Source: JAGWAJ01 sp965215155 (GTDB lineage Bacteria > Acidobacteriota > Vicinamibacteria > Vicinamibacterales > UBA8438). From it: a stretch of DNA of 64,000 nt. Below, one piece after another: positions 43,721 through 53,408 of the stretch (the first letter of the stretch is position 1; each line of letters opens with the position of its first letter). Below the pieces are notes generated by a model that worked only from the letters and a program-made list of their open reading frames with translations, was not told the origin of the DNA and made no database searches. The position numbers and the translations under genes were made by a program. The stretch spans positions 2,356,001-2,420,000 of the forward strand of contig CBDCCY010000004.1 in the NCBI GenBank assembly GCA_965215155.1. The letters are read 5' to 3'.

Positions 43721-46700
43721 CTACGCGCCGATCAGCTCGGCGAACTCCGGCTCGCGCGACTCGGCGCGCGCGCGGGCCTCGGCCGCGAGCACGCGCTTGT
43801 AGTCGCGCGGCATGACCTTGACGAACTGCGCCCGGGTCGACGGCCACGCGTCGAGCACGCGCTCGGCAACCGCGCTGCCGGTCAGGGCCGCGTGGCGCGC
43901 GAGCATCCGTCGGACCAGCGCCGCGTCGTCGTCGTCCAGCGTCTCCAGGTCGACCATGCCGGGGTTGCAGCGGCGCGGGAAGTCCGCCGCCGCGTCGAGG
44001 ACGTAGGCGACCCCGCCGCTCATCCCGGCCGCGAAGTTGCGGCCCGTGGGGCCGAGGATGACGACCCGCCCCCCGGTCATGTACTCGCAGCCGTGGTCCC
44101 CGACCGCCTCCACGACCGCGTGCGCGCCGCTGTTCCGGACGCAGAAGCGCTCGCCGGCGACGCCGCGCACGAACGCCTCGCCGCCGGTGGCGCCGTACAG
44201 CGCGACGTTCCCGATGATGATGTTCTCCTCGGGGGCGAAGGTGGAGCGTCGCGGCGGATGGATGACCAGCCGCCCCCCCGACAGACCCTTGCCGAAGTAG
44301 TCGTTCGCGTCGCCCTCGATCGTCATCGAGACGCCCCGTGGCACGAACGCCCCGAAGCTCTGCCCGGCCGAGCCGGTGAAGCGGATGCGGACGGTCTCGT
44401 CGGGTAGCCCCTCCGCGCCCCAGCGGCGCGTGATCTCTGCCCCGAGCATCGTGCCGACGGTCCGGTTGACGTTGCGGATCGGGAGGTCGATCGCAACCGG
44501 CTCCCGCCGCTCGATCGCCGGCTTGCACTGCGCGATGAGCTCGTTGTCGAGGGCGCGGTCGAGTCCGTGATCCTGCGGGCGCACGCAGTGTCGTCCCACG
44601 TGGGAAGGGACGTCCGGGTAGTGCAGGATGGACGACAGATCCAGCCCGCGCGCCTTCCAGTGCTCGACCGCGGCAACGACGTCGAGCCGGTCGGCGCGGC
44701 CGATCATCTCGTCCATGGTCCGGAACCCGAGCTCGCTCATCAGCTCCCGGATCTCTTCCGCGACGAAGCGGAAGTAGTTCTCGACGAACTCCGGCCGACC
44801 CGTGAAGTGCTTGCGGAGCTCCGGGTTCTGCGTGGCGATGCCCACCGGACAGGTGTCCAGATGGCAGACCCGCATCATGATGCAGCCGGAGACGACCAGC
44901 GGCGCGGTGGAGAAGCCGTACTCCTCGGCGCCGAGCAGCGCCGCGACCACGACGTCGCGGCCCGTCTTCATCTGCCCGTCGACCTGCACCACGATCCGGT
45001 CGCGGAGCTCGTTCAGCACCAGCACCTGCTGGGTCTCCGCCAGGCCGAGCTCCCAGGGCACGCCGGCGTGCTTGATGCTGGTCAGCGGCGACGCGCCGGT
45101 GCCGCCGTCGTGGCCGGAGATGAGCACGACGTCCGAGTGCGCCTTGGCCACGCCGGCGGCTACGGTGCCGACACCGACCTCCGCCACCAGCTTGACGTGG
45201 ATGCGAGCCTCGCGGTTCGCGTTCTTCAGGTCGTGGATGAGCTGCGCGAGGTCCTCGATGGAATAGATGTCGTGGTGCGGCGGCGGCGAGATGAGGCCGA
45301 CGCCGGGGGTCGAATAGCGGACCTTCGCGATCCACGGGTAGACCTTGAACCCGGGGAGCTGCCCGCCCTCGCCCGGCTTGGCCCCCTGCGCCATCTTGAT
45401 CTGGATGTCGTCCGAGTTCACCAGGTACTCGCTCGTCACGCCGAACCGGCCGGACGCCACCTGCTTGACCGCGCTCCGCCGCAGGTCGCCGTTCGCGTCG
45501 GGCGTGTAGCGCGCCGGGTCCTCGCCGCCCTCGCCGGTGTTCGACTTGCCCCCGAGCCGGTTCATCGCGATCGCCAGCGTCTCGTGCGCCTCGGCGCTGA
45601 TCGAGCCGTACGACATCGCGCCGGTGGCGAAACGCTTGAAGATCGCCTCGGGCGGTTCCACCTCGTCGAGCGGTACGGGCCGGCCGGCCGGCTTCAGGGC
45701 GATCAGCCCGCGGAGCGTGGCCCGCTGGCGGTTCTGGCCGTTCACCAGCTCCGCGTACTCGCGGTAGATATCGCGCTGGCCGCTTCGGCTGGCGTGCTGC
45801 AGCTTGAACACCGTCTGGGGGTTGAAGAGGTGGTACTCGCCGTCGCGGCGCCACTGGTACTCGCCGCCCGACTCGAGCTCGCCGTCGTCCCGGCCGCGGG
45901 TCGGGAACGCCGCCGCATGCCGGCGGACCGTCTCGTCGGCCACCGTTTCGATTCCGATCCCGCCCACGCGGGATGCGGTCCAGGTGAAGTAGCGGTCGAC
46001 GAAGCCCTTGTCGAGCCCGACCGCCTCGAAGATCTGCGCGCCGCGGTAGCTCTGCAGCGTGGAGATCCCCATCTTCGACATCACCTTCAGGACGCCCTTC
46101 GTGCACGCCCGGACGTAGCGCCGGGCCGCCTCGTCGTAGTCGACGTCCCGGATCTCGCCGCTGGCCAGCAGCTCGCCGATCGTCTCGAACGCGAGGTACG
46201 GGTTGATGGCGGCGGCGCCGTAGCCGAGCAGCAGCGCCATGTGGTGGCATTCGCGCGCCTCGCCGGTCTCGACGAGGAGCGCCACCCGGGTGCGCGTTCC
46301 CTCTCGTACCAGGTGGTGGTGCACCCCCGCCGTGGCCAGCAGGGCCGGGATCGGGGCGTGCTCCGCGTCCACGCCGCGGTCCGACAGCACGAGGAGCGTC
46401 GTCCCGGCCTCGATGGCCGCGCTCGCCTGCGCGCGGAGCGCGTCCATCGCCTTCGCCAGACCGGCCGCGCCCGCGCCGGGGTCGAACAGCATCGGCAGGG
46501 TCGCGGACCGGAACGCCGGATCGCTCAGGTTCCGCAGCTTTGCCAGCTCGCCGTTCGCCAGCACCGGGTGGTCGATCTTGACGTGGTGGCACGACGCGGC
46601 CTCTGGCTCGAGCAGGTTGCGCTCGGCCCCGAGCGTCGACCCCATGTCGGTCACCAGCTCCTCGCGGATCGCGTCGAGCGGCGGGTTCGTGACCTGCGCG

Positions 46701-48349
46701 AAGAGCTGCTTGAAGTAGTCGTAGAGCAGCCGGGAGCGGTCCGACAGCACCGCGAGCGACGTGTCCGTGCCCATCGAGCCGATGGGCTCCGCCCCCTGCT
46801 GCGCCATCGGGGCGACGAGGATGCGCAGGTCCTCCTCGGTGTAGCCGAACGCCCGCTGGCGGCGGAGCACCGTCTCGCGTGGGGGCGGGGTGTCGGCCGG
46901 GGCGTCGGGCAGAGAGTCGATGTGCACGAGCTCCCGAGCCAGCCACTCGGCGTAGGGCCGCTCGGCCGCGAGCTGCTGCTTGATCTCCTCGTCGTCGATG
47001 ATGCGCCCCTGCGCGGTGTCGACGAGGAAGATGCGCCCGGGGTGCAGGCGGTCCTTGATGCGGACGTTCTCCGGCGGGACGTCGAGCACGCCGACCTCCG
47101 ACGCCATGATGACCATGTCGTCGCGGGTGACGTAGTAGCGCGAGGGCCGCAGCCCGTTGCGGTCGAGCACGGCGCCGATCACGGTGCCGTCGGTGAACGC
47201 TATCGAGGCCGGCCCGTCCCACGGCTCCATCAGCGAGGCGTGGTACTCGTAGAACGCGCGCCGGTCGGCGGCCATCGACTCGTGGTTCGACCACGGCTCC
47301 GGAATCATCATCAGCACCGCGTGCGCCAGCGGGCGGCCGGTGAGGACGAGGAACTCCAGCACGTTGTCGAACGTGGCGGTGTCGCTCTGCCCCTCGCGGA
47401 TGAGCGGAAAGAGCTTCTGGAGGTCGTCGCCGAACAGGTCCGACCGGCACAGCGCCTCGCGCGCGCGCATCCAGTTGATGTTGCCGCGCAGCGTGTTGAT
47501 CTCCCCGTTGTGGGCGATGTAGCGGTAGGGGTGCGCCAGCGGCCACGAGGGGAAGGTGTTGGTGCTGAAGCGGGAGTGGACGAGCGCGAGCGCCGACTCG
47601 AAGTCCGGGTCCGTCAGGTCGGGGAACATCGCCTCCATCTGGTCGGCGATGAGCATCCCCTTGTACACGACGGTGTTCGACGACAGGCTCGCGACGTAGA
47701 ACAGCTCCCGCTCGGCCAGATCGAGATCGTCGGCGGCCAGGCTGACCCGCTGCCGGATGACGTAGAGCTTGCGCTCGAAGCGGGCGCGCGCCCCGCCGGG
47801 ACCGGGGTCCGCGGGGTTCTCCGCCGCCGTCCCCGCGCGGCCGATGAAGACCTGACGGATCACCGGCTCGCCGCGGCGCGCGGTCGGCCCGAGTGCCGAG
47901 CTGTCCGTCGGCACGTCGCGCCAGCCGAGCAGGCGCTGCCCTTCGTCGGCGACGACGCGGGAGAAGAGATCCTCGATGCGGCGCCTCTCCGCCGCGTCCC
48001 GCGGCAGGAACACCATGCCGACGCCGTACTCGCCGGCCTTGGGCAACTCGATGCCGGCCGCGGGCGCCGCCTTCGCCAGGAACTTGTGCGGCACCTGCAG
48101 TAGCATGCCGGCGCCGTCGCCGGTGTTCACCTCGCAGCCGCACGCACCCCGGTGCAGCAGGTTCAGGCCGACCTCGAACGCCTGCCGCACCAGCTTGTGC
48201 GACTGCTCGCCCTTGATGTTGACCACGAACCCTACGCCGCACGAGTCGTGCTCGAACCGCGGGTCGTAGAGACCTTGCGCCGGCGGCCGTCGGCCGCGGA
48301 CGGTCGCCCGCGGGGCGCGTCGGTCCTTTCTCGTCGATGGCATGGTCAT
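43721..48349 (-). CDS. gltB: Glutamate synthase large subunit
   Basis: A 1542-residue enzyme with all four GltB regions. The class-II amidotransferase nucleophile is Cys37 (FEHDSCGVGFVVN) after a 36-residue propeptide. The central domain has ARRYVRACTKGVLKVMSKMG. The FMN-binding TIM barrel includes GEGGEDPARYTPD and ISGHDGGTGASPLTSIKHAG. The 3Fe-4S ligands lie in SGCIMMRVCHLDTCPVGIATQ-type spacing, and the C-terminal beta-helix (GLSGGRLVIHPP, GMSGGVAYVLD) is intact. It transfers the amide of glutamine to 2-oxoglutarate, the core of ammonium assimilation. ATG 48349 or the ATG two codons later may be used. A LysR gene ends 34 bp upstream, so LysR-gltB-gltD may share a transcript. Confidence 0.95.
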   Translation of the reverse strand: MTMPSTRKDRRAPRATVRGRRPPAQGLYDPRFEHDSCGVGFVVNIKGEQSHKLVRQAFEVGLNLLHRGACGCEVNTGDGAGMLLQVPHKFLAKAAPAAGIELPKAGEYGVGMVFLPRDAAERRRIEDLFSRVVADEGQRLLGWRDVPTDSSALGPTARRGEPVIRQVFIGRAGTAAENPADPGPGGARARFERKLYVIRQRVSLAADDLDLAERELFYVASLSSNTVVYKGMLIADQMEAMFPDLTDPDFESALALVHSRFSTNTFPSWPLAHPYRYIAHNGEINTLRGNINWMRAREALCRSDLFGDDLQKLFPLIREGQSDTATFDNVLEFLVLTGRPLAHAVLMMIPEPWSNHESMAADRRAFYEYHASLMEPWDGPASIAFTDGTVIGAVLDRNGLRPSRYYVTRDDMVIMASEVGVLDVPPENVRIKDRLHPGRIFLVDTAQGRIIDDEEIKQQLAAERPYAEWLARELVHIDSLPDAPADTPPPRETVLRRQRAFGYTEEDLRILVAPMAQQGAEPIGSMGTDTSLAVLSDRSRLLYDYFKQLFAQVTNPPLDAIREELVTDMGSTLGAERNLLEPEAASCHHVKIDHPVLANGELAKLRNLSDPAFRSATLPMLFDPGAGAAGLAKAMDALRAQASAAIEAGTTLLVLSDRGVDAEHAPIPALLATAGVHHHLVREGTRTRVALLVETGEARECHHMALLLGYGAAAINPYLAFETIGELLASGEIRDVDYDEAARRYVRACTKGVLKVMSKMGISTLQSYRGAQIFEAVGLDKGFVDRYFTWTASRVGGIGIETVADETVRRHAAAFPTRGRDDGELESGGEYQWRRDGEYHLFNPQTVFKLQHASRSGQRDIYREYAELVNGQNRQRATLRGLIALKPAGRPVPLDEVEPPEAIFKRFATGAMSYGSISAEAHETLAIAMNRLGGKSNTGEGGEDPARYTPDANGDLRRSAVKQVASGRFGVTSEYLVNSDDIQIKMAQGAKPGEGGQLPGFKVYPWIAKVRYSTPGVGLISPPPHHDIYSIEDLAQLIHDLKNANREARIHVKLVAEVGVGTVAAGVAKAHSDVVLISGHDGGTGASPLTSIKHAGVPWELGLAETQQVLVLNELRDRIVVQVDGQMKTGRDVVVAALLGAEEYGFSTAPLVVSGCIMMRVCHLDTCPVGIATQNPELRKHFTGRPEFVENYFRFVAEEIRELMSELGFRTMDEMIGRADRLDVVAAVEHWKARGLDLSSILHYPDVPSHVGRHCVRPQDHGLDRALDNELIAQCKPAIERREPVAIDLPIRNVNRTVGTMLGAEITRRWGAEGLPDETVRIRFTGSAGQSFGAFVPRGVSMTIEGDANDYFGKGLSGGRLVIHPPRRSTFAPEENIIIGNVALYGATGGEAFVRGVAGERFCVRNSGAHAVVEAVGDHGCEYMTGGRVVILGPTGRNFAAGMSGGVAYVLDAAADFPRRCNPGMVDLETLDDDDAALVRRMLARHAALTGSAVAERVLDAWPSTRAQFVKVMPRDYKRVLAAEARARAESREPEFAELIGA

Positions 48350-48383
48350 GGGTCTTCAGCTCGCGGCGTCGTCGGCGTCGGGG

Positions 48384-49307
48384 TCACCCGGCTCGGGGCG
48401 CGGCGACGAGTGCGCCCGGCTGGCGGAGCAGCTCGATGAAGCCGGTCACCGCTGGATTGAGCCGTCTCCGGCGGCGGTGAATGATGCTCAACGGACGGAC
48501 GAACGGCGGCTCGCCGGTGTCGGTTCCGAGGCCGACCTTCACGAGCGTCCCGCGCTGGACCTCGCGCCGCAGCGCCGGCTCGGGCAGGAGCGCGACGCCG
48601 GCGCCGTCCTCGACCGCCTGCTTGATGTTCTCGATGTTGTCGAACTCCGCCACCACGCGTACCTCGGCGTCGTGGCGGCGGAGGAAGCGGTCGATCTCGC
48701 GGCGCACCTTCAGCCCGCGGTCGAACGTCACGAAGGCCGCGCCGTCGAGCGCACGCGGCTCCATCGGCGCCGCGGTGCGCGCGAAGCGATGGCCCGGCGG
48801 GCAGGCGACCACCATCGCCTGGCTCTGCCACGGGATCGCGGTGAGCTCGCGCCCGGGGTTGGCGAACGAGATGAGGCCGAGGTCCGACTGGTCGTTCAGC
48901 ACGCGGGAGTAGATCTGGTCGGGATGCATGTACTCGAGATCGACCCCGGCGCCCGGCACCGACGCCTGGAATCGATCGACGTACTGGCTCAGATCGTGCA
49001 GCCGCACCGAGTAGATCGATGCCAGGCGGACCGTATAGCCCGAGGGTTGCTGCCGGCGCTGCACCGCCTCCTCGAGCTCGTGGTAGCGCTCGACGATCTC
49101 CTGGCAGCCCTTGAAGAAGAGCCGACCCTCGGGCGTGAGCCGCCACGGCCGCTTCGAGCGGTCGATGAGCTGCGCCCCGAGCCGCTTCTCGATCTGGCGC
49201 ACCGCCTGGCTTGCCGCGGACTGGCTCACGGAGCTCGCGACGGCCCCGCGCGAGAAGCTCTGATGACGCACCACGTCACAGAAGATGTTCAGGGACTCCA
49301 GGTGCAT
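48384..49307 (-). CDS. LysR-family transcriptional regulator
   Basis: A 307-residue regulator. The winged HTH is at 1-65 (NIFCDVVRHQSFSRGAVASS, then VSQSAASQAVRQIEKRLG). The effector-binding domain follows (~95-300): RLASIYSVRLHDLSQYVDRF, SDLGLISFANPG, AFVTFDRGLKVRREIDRFL and DGAGVALLPEPALRREV. It binds as a tetramer and responds to a small metabolite. ATG 49307 is preferred, with AAGGTGG seven bases before it; an upstream TTG is not needed. Placement directly before gltBD suggests control of glutamate synthesis, as with GltC in Bacillus, but the similarity to sulfur LysR proteins cannot be judged by eye. The gene diverges from the intron-carrying SYLF locus. Confidence 0.88.
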   Translation of the reverse strand: MHLESLNIFCDVVRHQSFSRGAVASSVSQSAASQAVRQIEKRLGAQLIDRSKRPWRLTPEGRLFFKGCQEIVERYHELEEAVQRRQQPSGYTVRLASIYSVRLHDLSQYVDRFQASVPGAGVDLEYMHPDQIYSRVLNDQSDLGLISFANPGRELTAIPWQSQAMVVACPPGHRFARTAAPMEPRALDGAAFVTFDRGLKVRREIDRFLRRHDAEVRVVAEFDNIENIKQAVEDGAGVALLPEPALRREVQRGTLVKVGLGTDTGEPPFVRPLSIIHRRRRRLNPAVTGFIELLRQPGALVAAPRAG

Positions 49308-49944
49308 GAACCGCCACCTTACCGACAACCGTGGCTAATGGCAAGCGTCTGCAGTATCAGCAACTCTGATTCGATGGGCCGGGCCGCGGGATCCGGGCTA
49401 GGATGGAAGCATGGTGTGTCGTGACGACGCGGACGGGAGACCGGCTGCGTCACGCTGTTCTTCTCCAGCGGGTGCAAGTCCCGCCTCGGTAAGCGCCGGA
49501 GCGCCGAGTAGCGGACCCCAGGCACGACCGGAGACGGCCGTGGCCCGAGCGGGGTGTCAAGAGCCTCTTCGGAGGGAGCAAGTCCGCGGGCCGCAACATG
49601 AAGTGAAGCCTGCAGCCTCGACAGATTCACAACCCGAGAGCCGAGCCGCTCATGTCACGGTGAAGGCCACGTCTCCCGCGCCCCGGTCCGGCGGCGTACG
49701 TGCGGGAGGTCTCGGCGGGGTAGGGGGCGCAGCACGCGGACACGGAGAGGGACGGAACACGAGAGGCCCGTCTGCGCGGCCCGGGTCGGGGCAACGCGGC
49801 TCGCATAAGCCGAAGGTGAAAGCGGGCGCGGCGCAGCGGGATTCCGAGGGGGCCATAGTACTGCGGAGGGCCGTGCAGCAGAACGCGGCCGGAGGGAAGG
49901 GCCCCTGCGGTGGGCACGGCGCGGGTGCAAGGACGCGCGAGGGC

Positions 49945-51303
49945 ATGGCCGGCGAGACCGGACCCAACTCCCCCGGGGGGCGTATGTCTCTCGACAAAGT
50001 GCGCCAATTGCAGCGACGCCTGTGGGCCGCGGCCAAGCGGTCCCCGAAACGGCGCTTCCACGCCCTGATGGACCGGATCTGGAGGGATGACGTCCTCCGG
50101 GAGGCGTGGCGGCGCGTCAAGCGGAATCGTGGCTCGGCCGGCGTCGACAGGGAGACGCTGGCTGAGATTGAGCAGCGTGGTGTCGATGAGTTCCTCGCGG
50201 AACTCGGCACGGCGTTGCGGGTGGGGACGTATCGGCCGCGGCTGGTCCTGCGGCGCTACATTCCCAAGGCTGATGGCCGACGGCGACCGCTCGGGATACC
50301 GACGGTTCGCGACCGGGTGGCGCAGATGGCCGCGACTCTGGTGTTGGGCCCCATCTTCGAGGCGGATTTCCGCGATTCGTCGTATGGGTTTCGACCGAAG
50401 CGGAGCGCGACGCAGGCGCTGGAGGTCCTTCGCGTCCGCGGGGCGCGCGGGGGCAGCCACGTGCTGGATGCCGACATCTGCGACTACTTCAGCAGCATCG
50501 AGCACGAGAAGCTGCTGACGCTGGTGCGCCAGCGCGTCTCGGACCGGCGTGTCCTTCGGCTGCTGCGACTGTGGCTCGCGGCGGGGGTGATGGAGGACGG
50601 GCAGGTGCATCGAACCCTGGCGGGCACTCCGCAGGGGGGCGTCATCTCGCCGCTGTTGTCGAACATCTTCCTGCACGTGCTCGACCGGGTCTGGGAGGAC
50701 CGGTGGGCGCACCTCGGTACGCTGGTGCGCTACGCGGACGACTTCGTGGTGATGTGCGACACGAAGTCGTCGGTCGAGGCGGCGCGAGAGCGCGTGGGTC
50801 TGGTGCTGGCCCGGCTCGGGCTGGAACTGCATCCGGAGAAGACGCGGGTGGTCGACCTGACGGACGGTCGTGAGGGCTTCGATTTCCTGGGGTGTCATCT
50901 GCACAAGCGCATGAGCGGACCCATCTGGGCTCGCAAGCGGCAACGGGTGTACTACCTGCACCGCTGGCCGTCTCGGCGTGCGATGAAGCAGGTGCGAGCC
51001 CGCGTGCGGGCGCTCACCCCTCGAGGCCGCTGCCACACGGACCTGCGTCTGGTCATCGCGGACGTGAACCGGGTCCTTCGCGGGTGGGGGCAGTATTTCC
51101 GAACCGGGAATGCGGCGCACCACTTCGTGCAGCTCGACCAGTACGTGGAACGGCGCCTGCGCGGCTTGCTCCTCAAGCGCGCGGGGTCGCGACTCGCGGC
51201 TGGTCGGGCGCTGGCCTGGCATCGTCCGTTCTTCGAAGCCTTGGGGCTTGCTCGCCTGCGCGGCACGATTCGGTATCCGGGGGTGGTGCATGCCGCGACC
51301 TGA
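49945..51303 (+). CDS. Group II intron reverse transcriptase/maturase, copy A
   Basis: The LtrA-type protein runs 452 residues from ATG 49945 (MAGETGPNSPGGRMSLDKVR); ATG 49984 inside it is also possible in this copy. RT blocks are RPLGIPTVRDRVAQMAATL, SSYGFRPKRSATQA, DADICDYFSSIEHEKL, AGTPQGGVISPLLSNIFL and RYADDFVVMCD with the YADD core. DFLGCHLHKRMSG leads into the maturase domain, including VNRVLRGWGQYF. No endonuclease domain is present. The open frame extends upstream through structured intron RNA to 49411, but that part is unlike any RT and is unlikely to be translated. It lies in domain IV, ending 12 nt before domain V. Confidence 0.9.
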   Translation: MAGETGPNSPGGRMSLDKVRQLQRRLWAAAKRSPKRRFHALMDRIWRDDVLREAWRRVKRNRGSAGVDRETLAEIEQRGVDEFLAELGTALRVGTYRPRLVLRRYIPKADGRRRPLGIPTVRDRVAQMAATLVLGPIFEADFRDSSYGFRPKRSATQALEVLRVRGARGGSHVLDADICDYFSSIEHEKLLTLVRQRVSDRRVLRLLRLWLAAGVMEDGQVHRTLAGTPQGGVISPLLSNIFLHVLDRVWEDRWAHLGTLVRYADDFVVMCDTKSSVEAARERVGLVLARLGLELHPEKTRVVDLTDGREGFDFLGCHLHKRMSGPIWARKRQRVYYLHRWPSRRAMKQVRARVRALTPRGRCHTDLRLVIADVNRVLRGWGQYFRTGNAAHHFVQLDQYVERRLRGLLLKRAGSRLAAGRALAWHRPFFEALGLARLRGTIRYPGVVHAAT

Positions 51304-51315
51304 AGCTCACCTGGT

Positions 51316-51347
51316 AAGCCGTGTGCGGGAAATCCGCACGCACGGTT
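51316..51347 (+). ncRNA. Domain V of intron copy A
   Basis: AAGCCGTGTGCGG, GAAA loop, CCGCACGCACGGTT. It is the conserved catalytic hairpin. Confidence 0.85.
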
Positions 51348-51943
51348 TGAACGGGGGTCTTGCTTCCAGCCGGTCGGTTCCGCCGACCGGTGCCCAGTAG
51401 GATCTACCAATGGTGTGTCGTGACGACGCGGACGGGAGACCGGCTGCGTCACGCTGTTCTTCTCCAGCGGGTGCAAGTCCCGCCTCGGTAAGCGCCGGAG
51501 CGCCGAGTAGCGGACCCCAGGCACGACCGGAGACGGCCGTGGCCCGAGCGGGGTGTCAAGAGCCTCTTCGGAGGGAGCAAGTCCGCGGGCCGCAACATGA
51601 AGTGAAGCCTGCAGCCTCGACAGATTCACAACCCGAGAGCCGAGCCGCTCATGTCACGGTGAAGGCCACGTCTCCCGCGCCCCGGTCCGGCGGCGTACGT
51701 GCGGGAGGTCTCGGCGGGGTAGGGGGCGCAGCACGCGGACACGGAGAGGGACGGAACACGAGAGGCCCGTCTGCGCGGCCCGGGTCGGGGCAACGCGGCT
51801 CGCATAAGCCGAAGGTGAAAGCGGGCGCGGCGCAGCGGGATTCCGAGGGGGCCATAGTACTGCGGAGGGCCGTGCAGCAGAACGCGGCCGGAGGGAAGGG
51901 CCCCTGCGGTGGGCACGGCGCGGGTGCAAGGACGCGCGAGGGC

Positions 51944-53302
51944 ATGGCCGGCGAGACCGGACCCAACTCCCCCGGGAGGCGTCCGCCTCTCGACCAAGTG
52001 CGCCAATTGCAACGACGCCTGTGGGCCGCGGCCAAGCGGTCCCCGAAGCGGCGCTTCCACGCCCTGATGGACCGGATCTGGAGGGATGACGTCCTCCGGG
52101 AGGCGTGGCGGCGCGTCAAGCGGAATCGTGGCTCGGCCGGCGTCGACAGGGAGACGCTGGCTGAGATTGAGCAGCGTGGTGTCGATGAGTTCCTCGCGGA
52201 ACTCGGCACGGCGTTGCGGGTGGGGACGTATCGGCCGCGGCTGGTCCTGCGGCGCTACATTCCCAAGGCTGATGGCCGACGGCGACCGCTCGGGATACCG
52301 ACGGTTCGCGACCGGGTGGCGCAGATGGCCGCGACTCTGGTGTTGGGCCCCATCTTCGAGGCGGATTTCCGCGATTCGTCGTATGGGTTTCGACCGAAGC
52401 GGAGCGCGACGCAGGCGCTGGAGGTCCTTCGCGTCCGCGGGGCGCGCGGGGGCAGCCACGTGCTGGATGCCGACATCTGCGACTACTTCAGCAGCATCGA
52501 GCACGAGAAGCTGCTGACGCTGGTGCGCCAGCGCGTCTCGGACCGGCGTGTCCTTCGGCTGCTGCGACTGTGGCTCGCGGCGGGGGTGATGGAGGACGGG
52601 CAGGTGCATCGAACCCTGGCGGGCACTCCGCAGGGGGGCGTCATCTCGCCGCTGTTGTCGAACATCTTCCTGCACGTGCTCGACCGGGTCTGGGAGGACC
52701 GGTGGGCGCACCTCGGTACGCTGGTGCGCTACGCGGACGACTTCGTGGTGATGTGCGACACGAAGTCGTCGGTCGAGGCGGCGCGAGAGCGCGTGGGTCT
52801 GGTGCTGGCCCGGCTCGGGCTGGAACTGCATCCGGAGAAGACGCGGGTGGTCGACCTGACGGACGGTCGTGAGGGCTTCGATTTCCTGGGGTGTCATCTG
52901 CACAAGCGCATGAGCGGACCCATCTGGGCTCGCAAGCGGCAACGGGTGTACTACCTGCACCGCTGGCCGTCTCGGCGTGCGATGAAGCAGGTGCGAGCCC
53001 GCGTGCGGGCGCTCACCCCTCGAGGCCGCTGCCACACGGACCTGCGTCTGGTCATCGCGGACGTGAACCGGGTCCTTCGCGGGTGGGGGCAGTATTTCCG
53101 AACCGGGAATGCGGCGCACCACTTCGTGCAGCTCGACCAGTACGTGGAACGGCGCCTGCGCGGCTTGCTCCTCAAGCGCGCGGGGTCGCGACTCGCGGCT
53201 GGTCGGGCGCTGGCCTGGCATCGTCCGTTCTTCGAAGCCTTGGGGCTTGCTCGCCTGCGCGGCACGATTCGGTATCCGGGGGTGGTGCATGCCGCGACCT
53301 GA
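51944..53302 (+). CDS. Group II intron reverse transcriptase/maturase, copy B
   Basis: A 452-residue protein from ATG 51944, identical to copy A except near residues 11-18, where it reads GRRPPLDQVRQ instead of GGRMSLDKVRQ. This substitution patch removes the internal ATG seen in copy A, so only the upstream ATG can serve here, which supports that start for both copies. All RT blocks, the YADD core and the maturase domain are intact, so the protein is predicted active. It is 1999 bp from copy A in direct orientation. Confidence 0.9.
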   Translation: MAGETGPNSPGRRPPLDQVRQLQRRLWAAAKRSPKRRFHALMDRIWRDDVLREAWRRVKRNRGSAGVDRETLAEIEQRGVDEFLAELGTALRVGTYRPRLVLRRYIPKADGRRRPLGIPTVRDRVAQMAATLVLGPIFEADFRDSSYGFRPKRSATQALEVLRVRGARGGSHVLDADICDYFSSIEHEKLLTLVRQRVSDRRVLRLLRLWLAAGVMEDGQVHRTLAGTPQGGVISPLLSNIFLHVLDRVWEDRWAHLGTLVRYADDFVVMCDTKSSVEAARERVGLVLARLGLELHPEKTRVVDLTDGREGFDFLGCHLHKRMSGPIWARKRQRVYYLHRWPSRRAMKQVRARVRALTPRGRCHTDLRLVIADVNRVLRGWGQYFRTGNAAHHFVQLDQYVERRLRGLLLKRAGSRLAAGRALAWHRPFFEALGLARLRGTIRYPGVVHAAT

Positions 53303-53314
53303 AGCTCACCTGGT

Positions 53315-53346
53315 AAGCCGTGTGCGGGAAATCCGCACGCACGGTT
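53315..53346 (+). ncRNA. Domain V of intron copy B
   Basis: Identical to domain V of copy A: AAGCCGTGTGCGG, GAAA loop, CCGCACGCACGGTT. Confidence 0.85.
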
Positions 53347-53408
53347 TGAACGGGGGTCTTGCTTCCAGCCGGTCGCTTCCGCCGACCGGTGCCCAGTAGG
53401 ATCTACCA

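Larger units (their letters stand above)
49414..51407 (+). mobile_element. Group II intron, tandem copy A
   Basis: It starts GTGTGTCG at 49414 and ends GGATCTAC at 51407, 1994 nt. The CAGCGGGTGCAAGTCCCGCC segment near the start matches the same position in the twintron introns. Domain V is at 51316-51347, and a CCGGTCGG/CCGACCGG hairpin forms part of domain VI. CAATG (51408-51412) separates it from copy B. Period to copy B is 1999 bp. Confidence 0.82.
51413..53406 (+). mobile_element. Group II intron, tandem copy B
   Basis: It starts GTGTGTCG at 51413 and ends GGATCTAC at 53406, also 1994 nt. It is almost identical to copy A; by eye the differences are seven substitutions within ~75 bp (about 51977-52052) and one in domain VI (GGTCGC against GGTCGG). 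CAATG follows, whose ATG (53409) starts the SYLF gene. Confidence 0.82.

Noticed and set aside
44567..48103. A plus-strand open frame of ~1180 codons opposite gltB
   Set aside because: It is a shadow of the gltB reading frame; the product has no recognisable motif.
49411..49944. Long N-terminal extension of the intron-encoded reverse transcriptase (both tandem copies)
   Set aside because: The region is intron RNA domains I-IV, unlike any protein. Openness of the frame reflects base composition.
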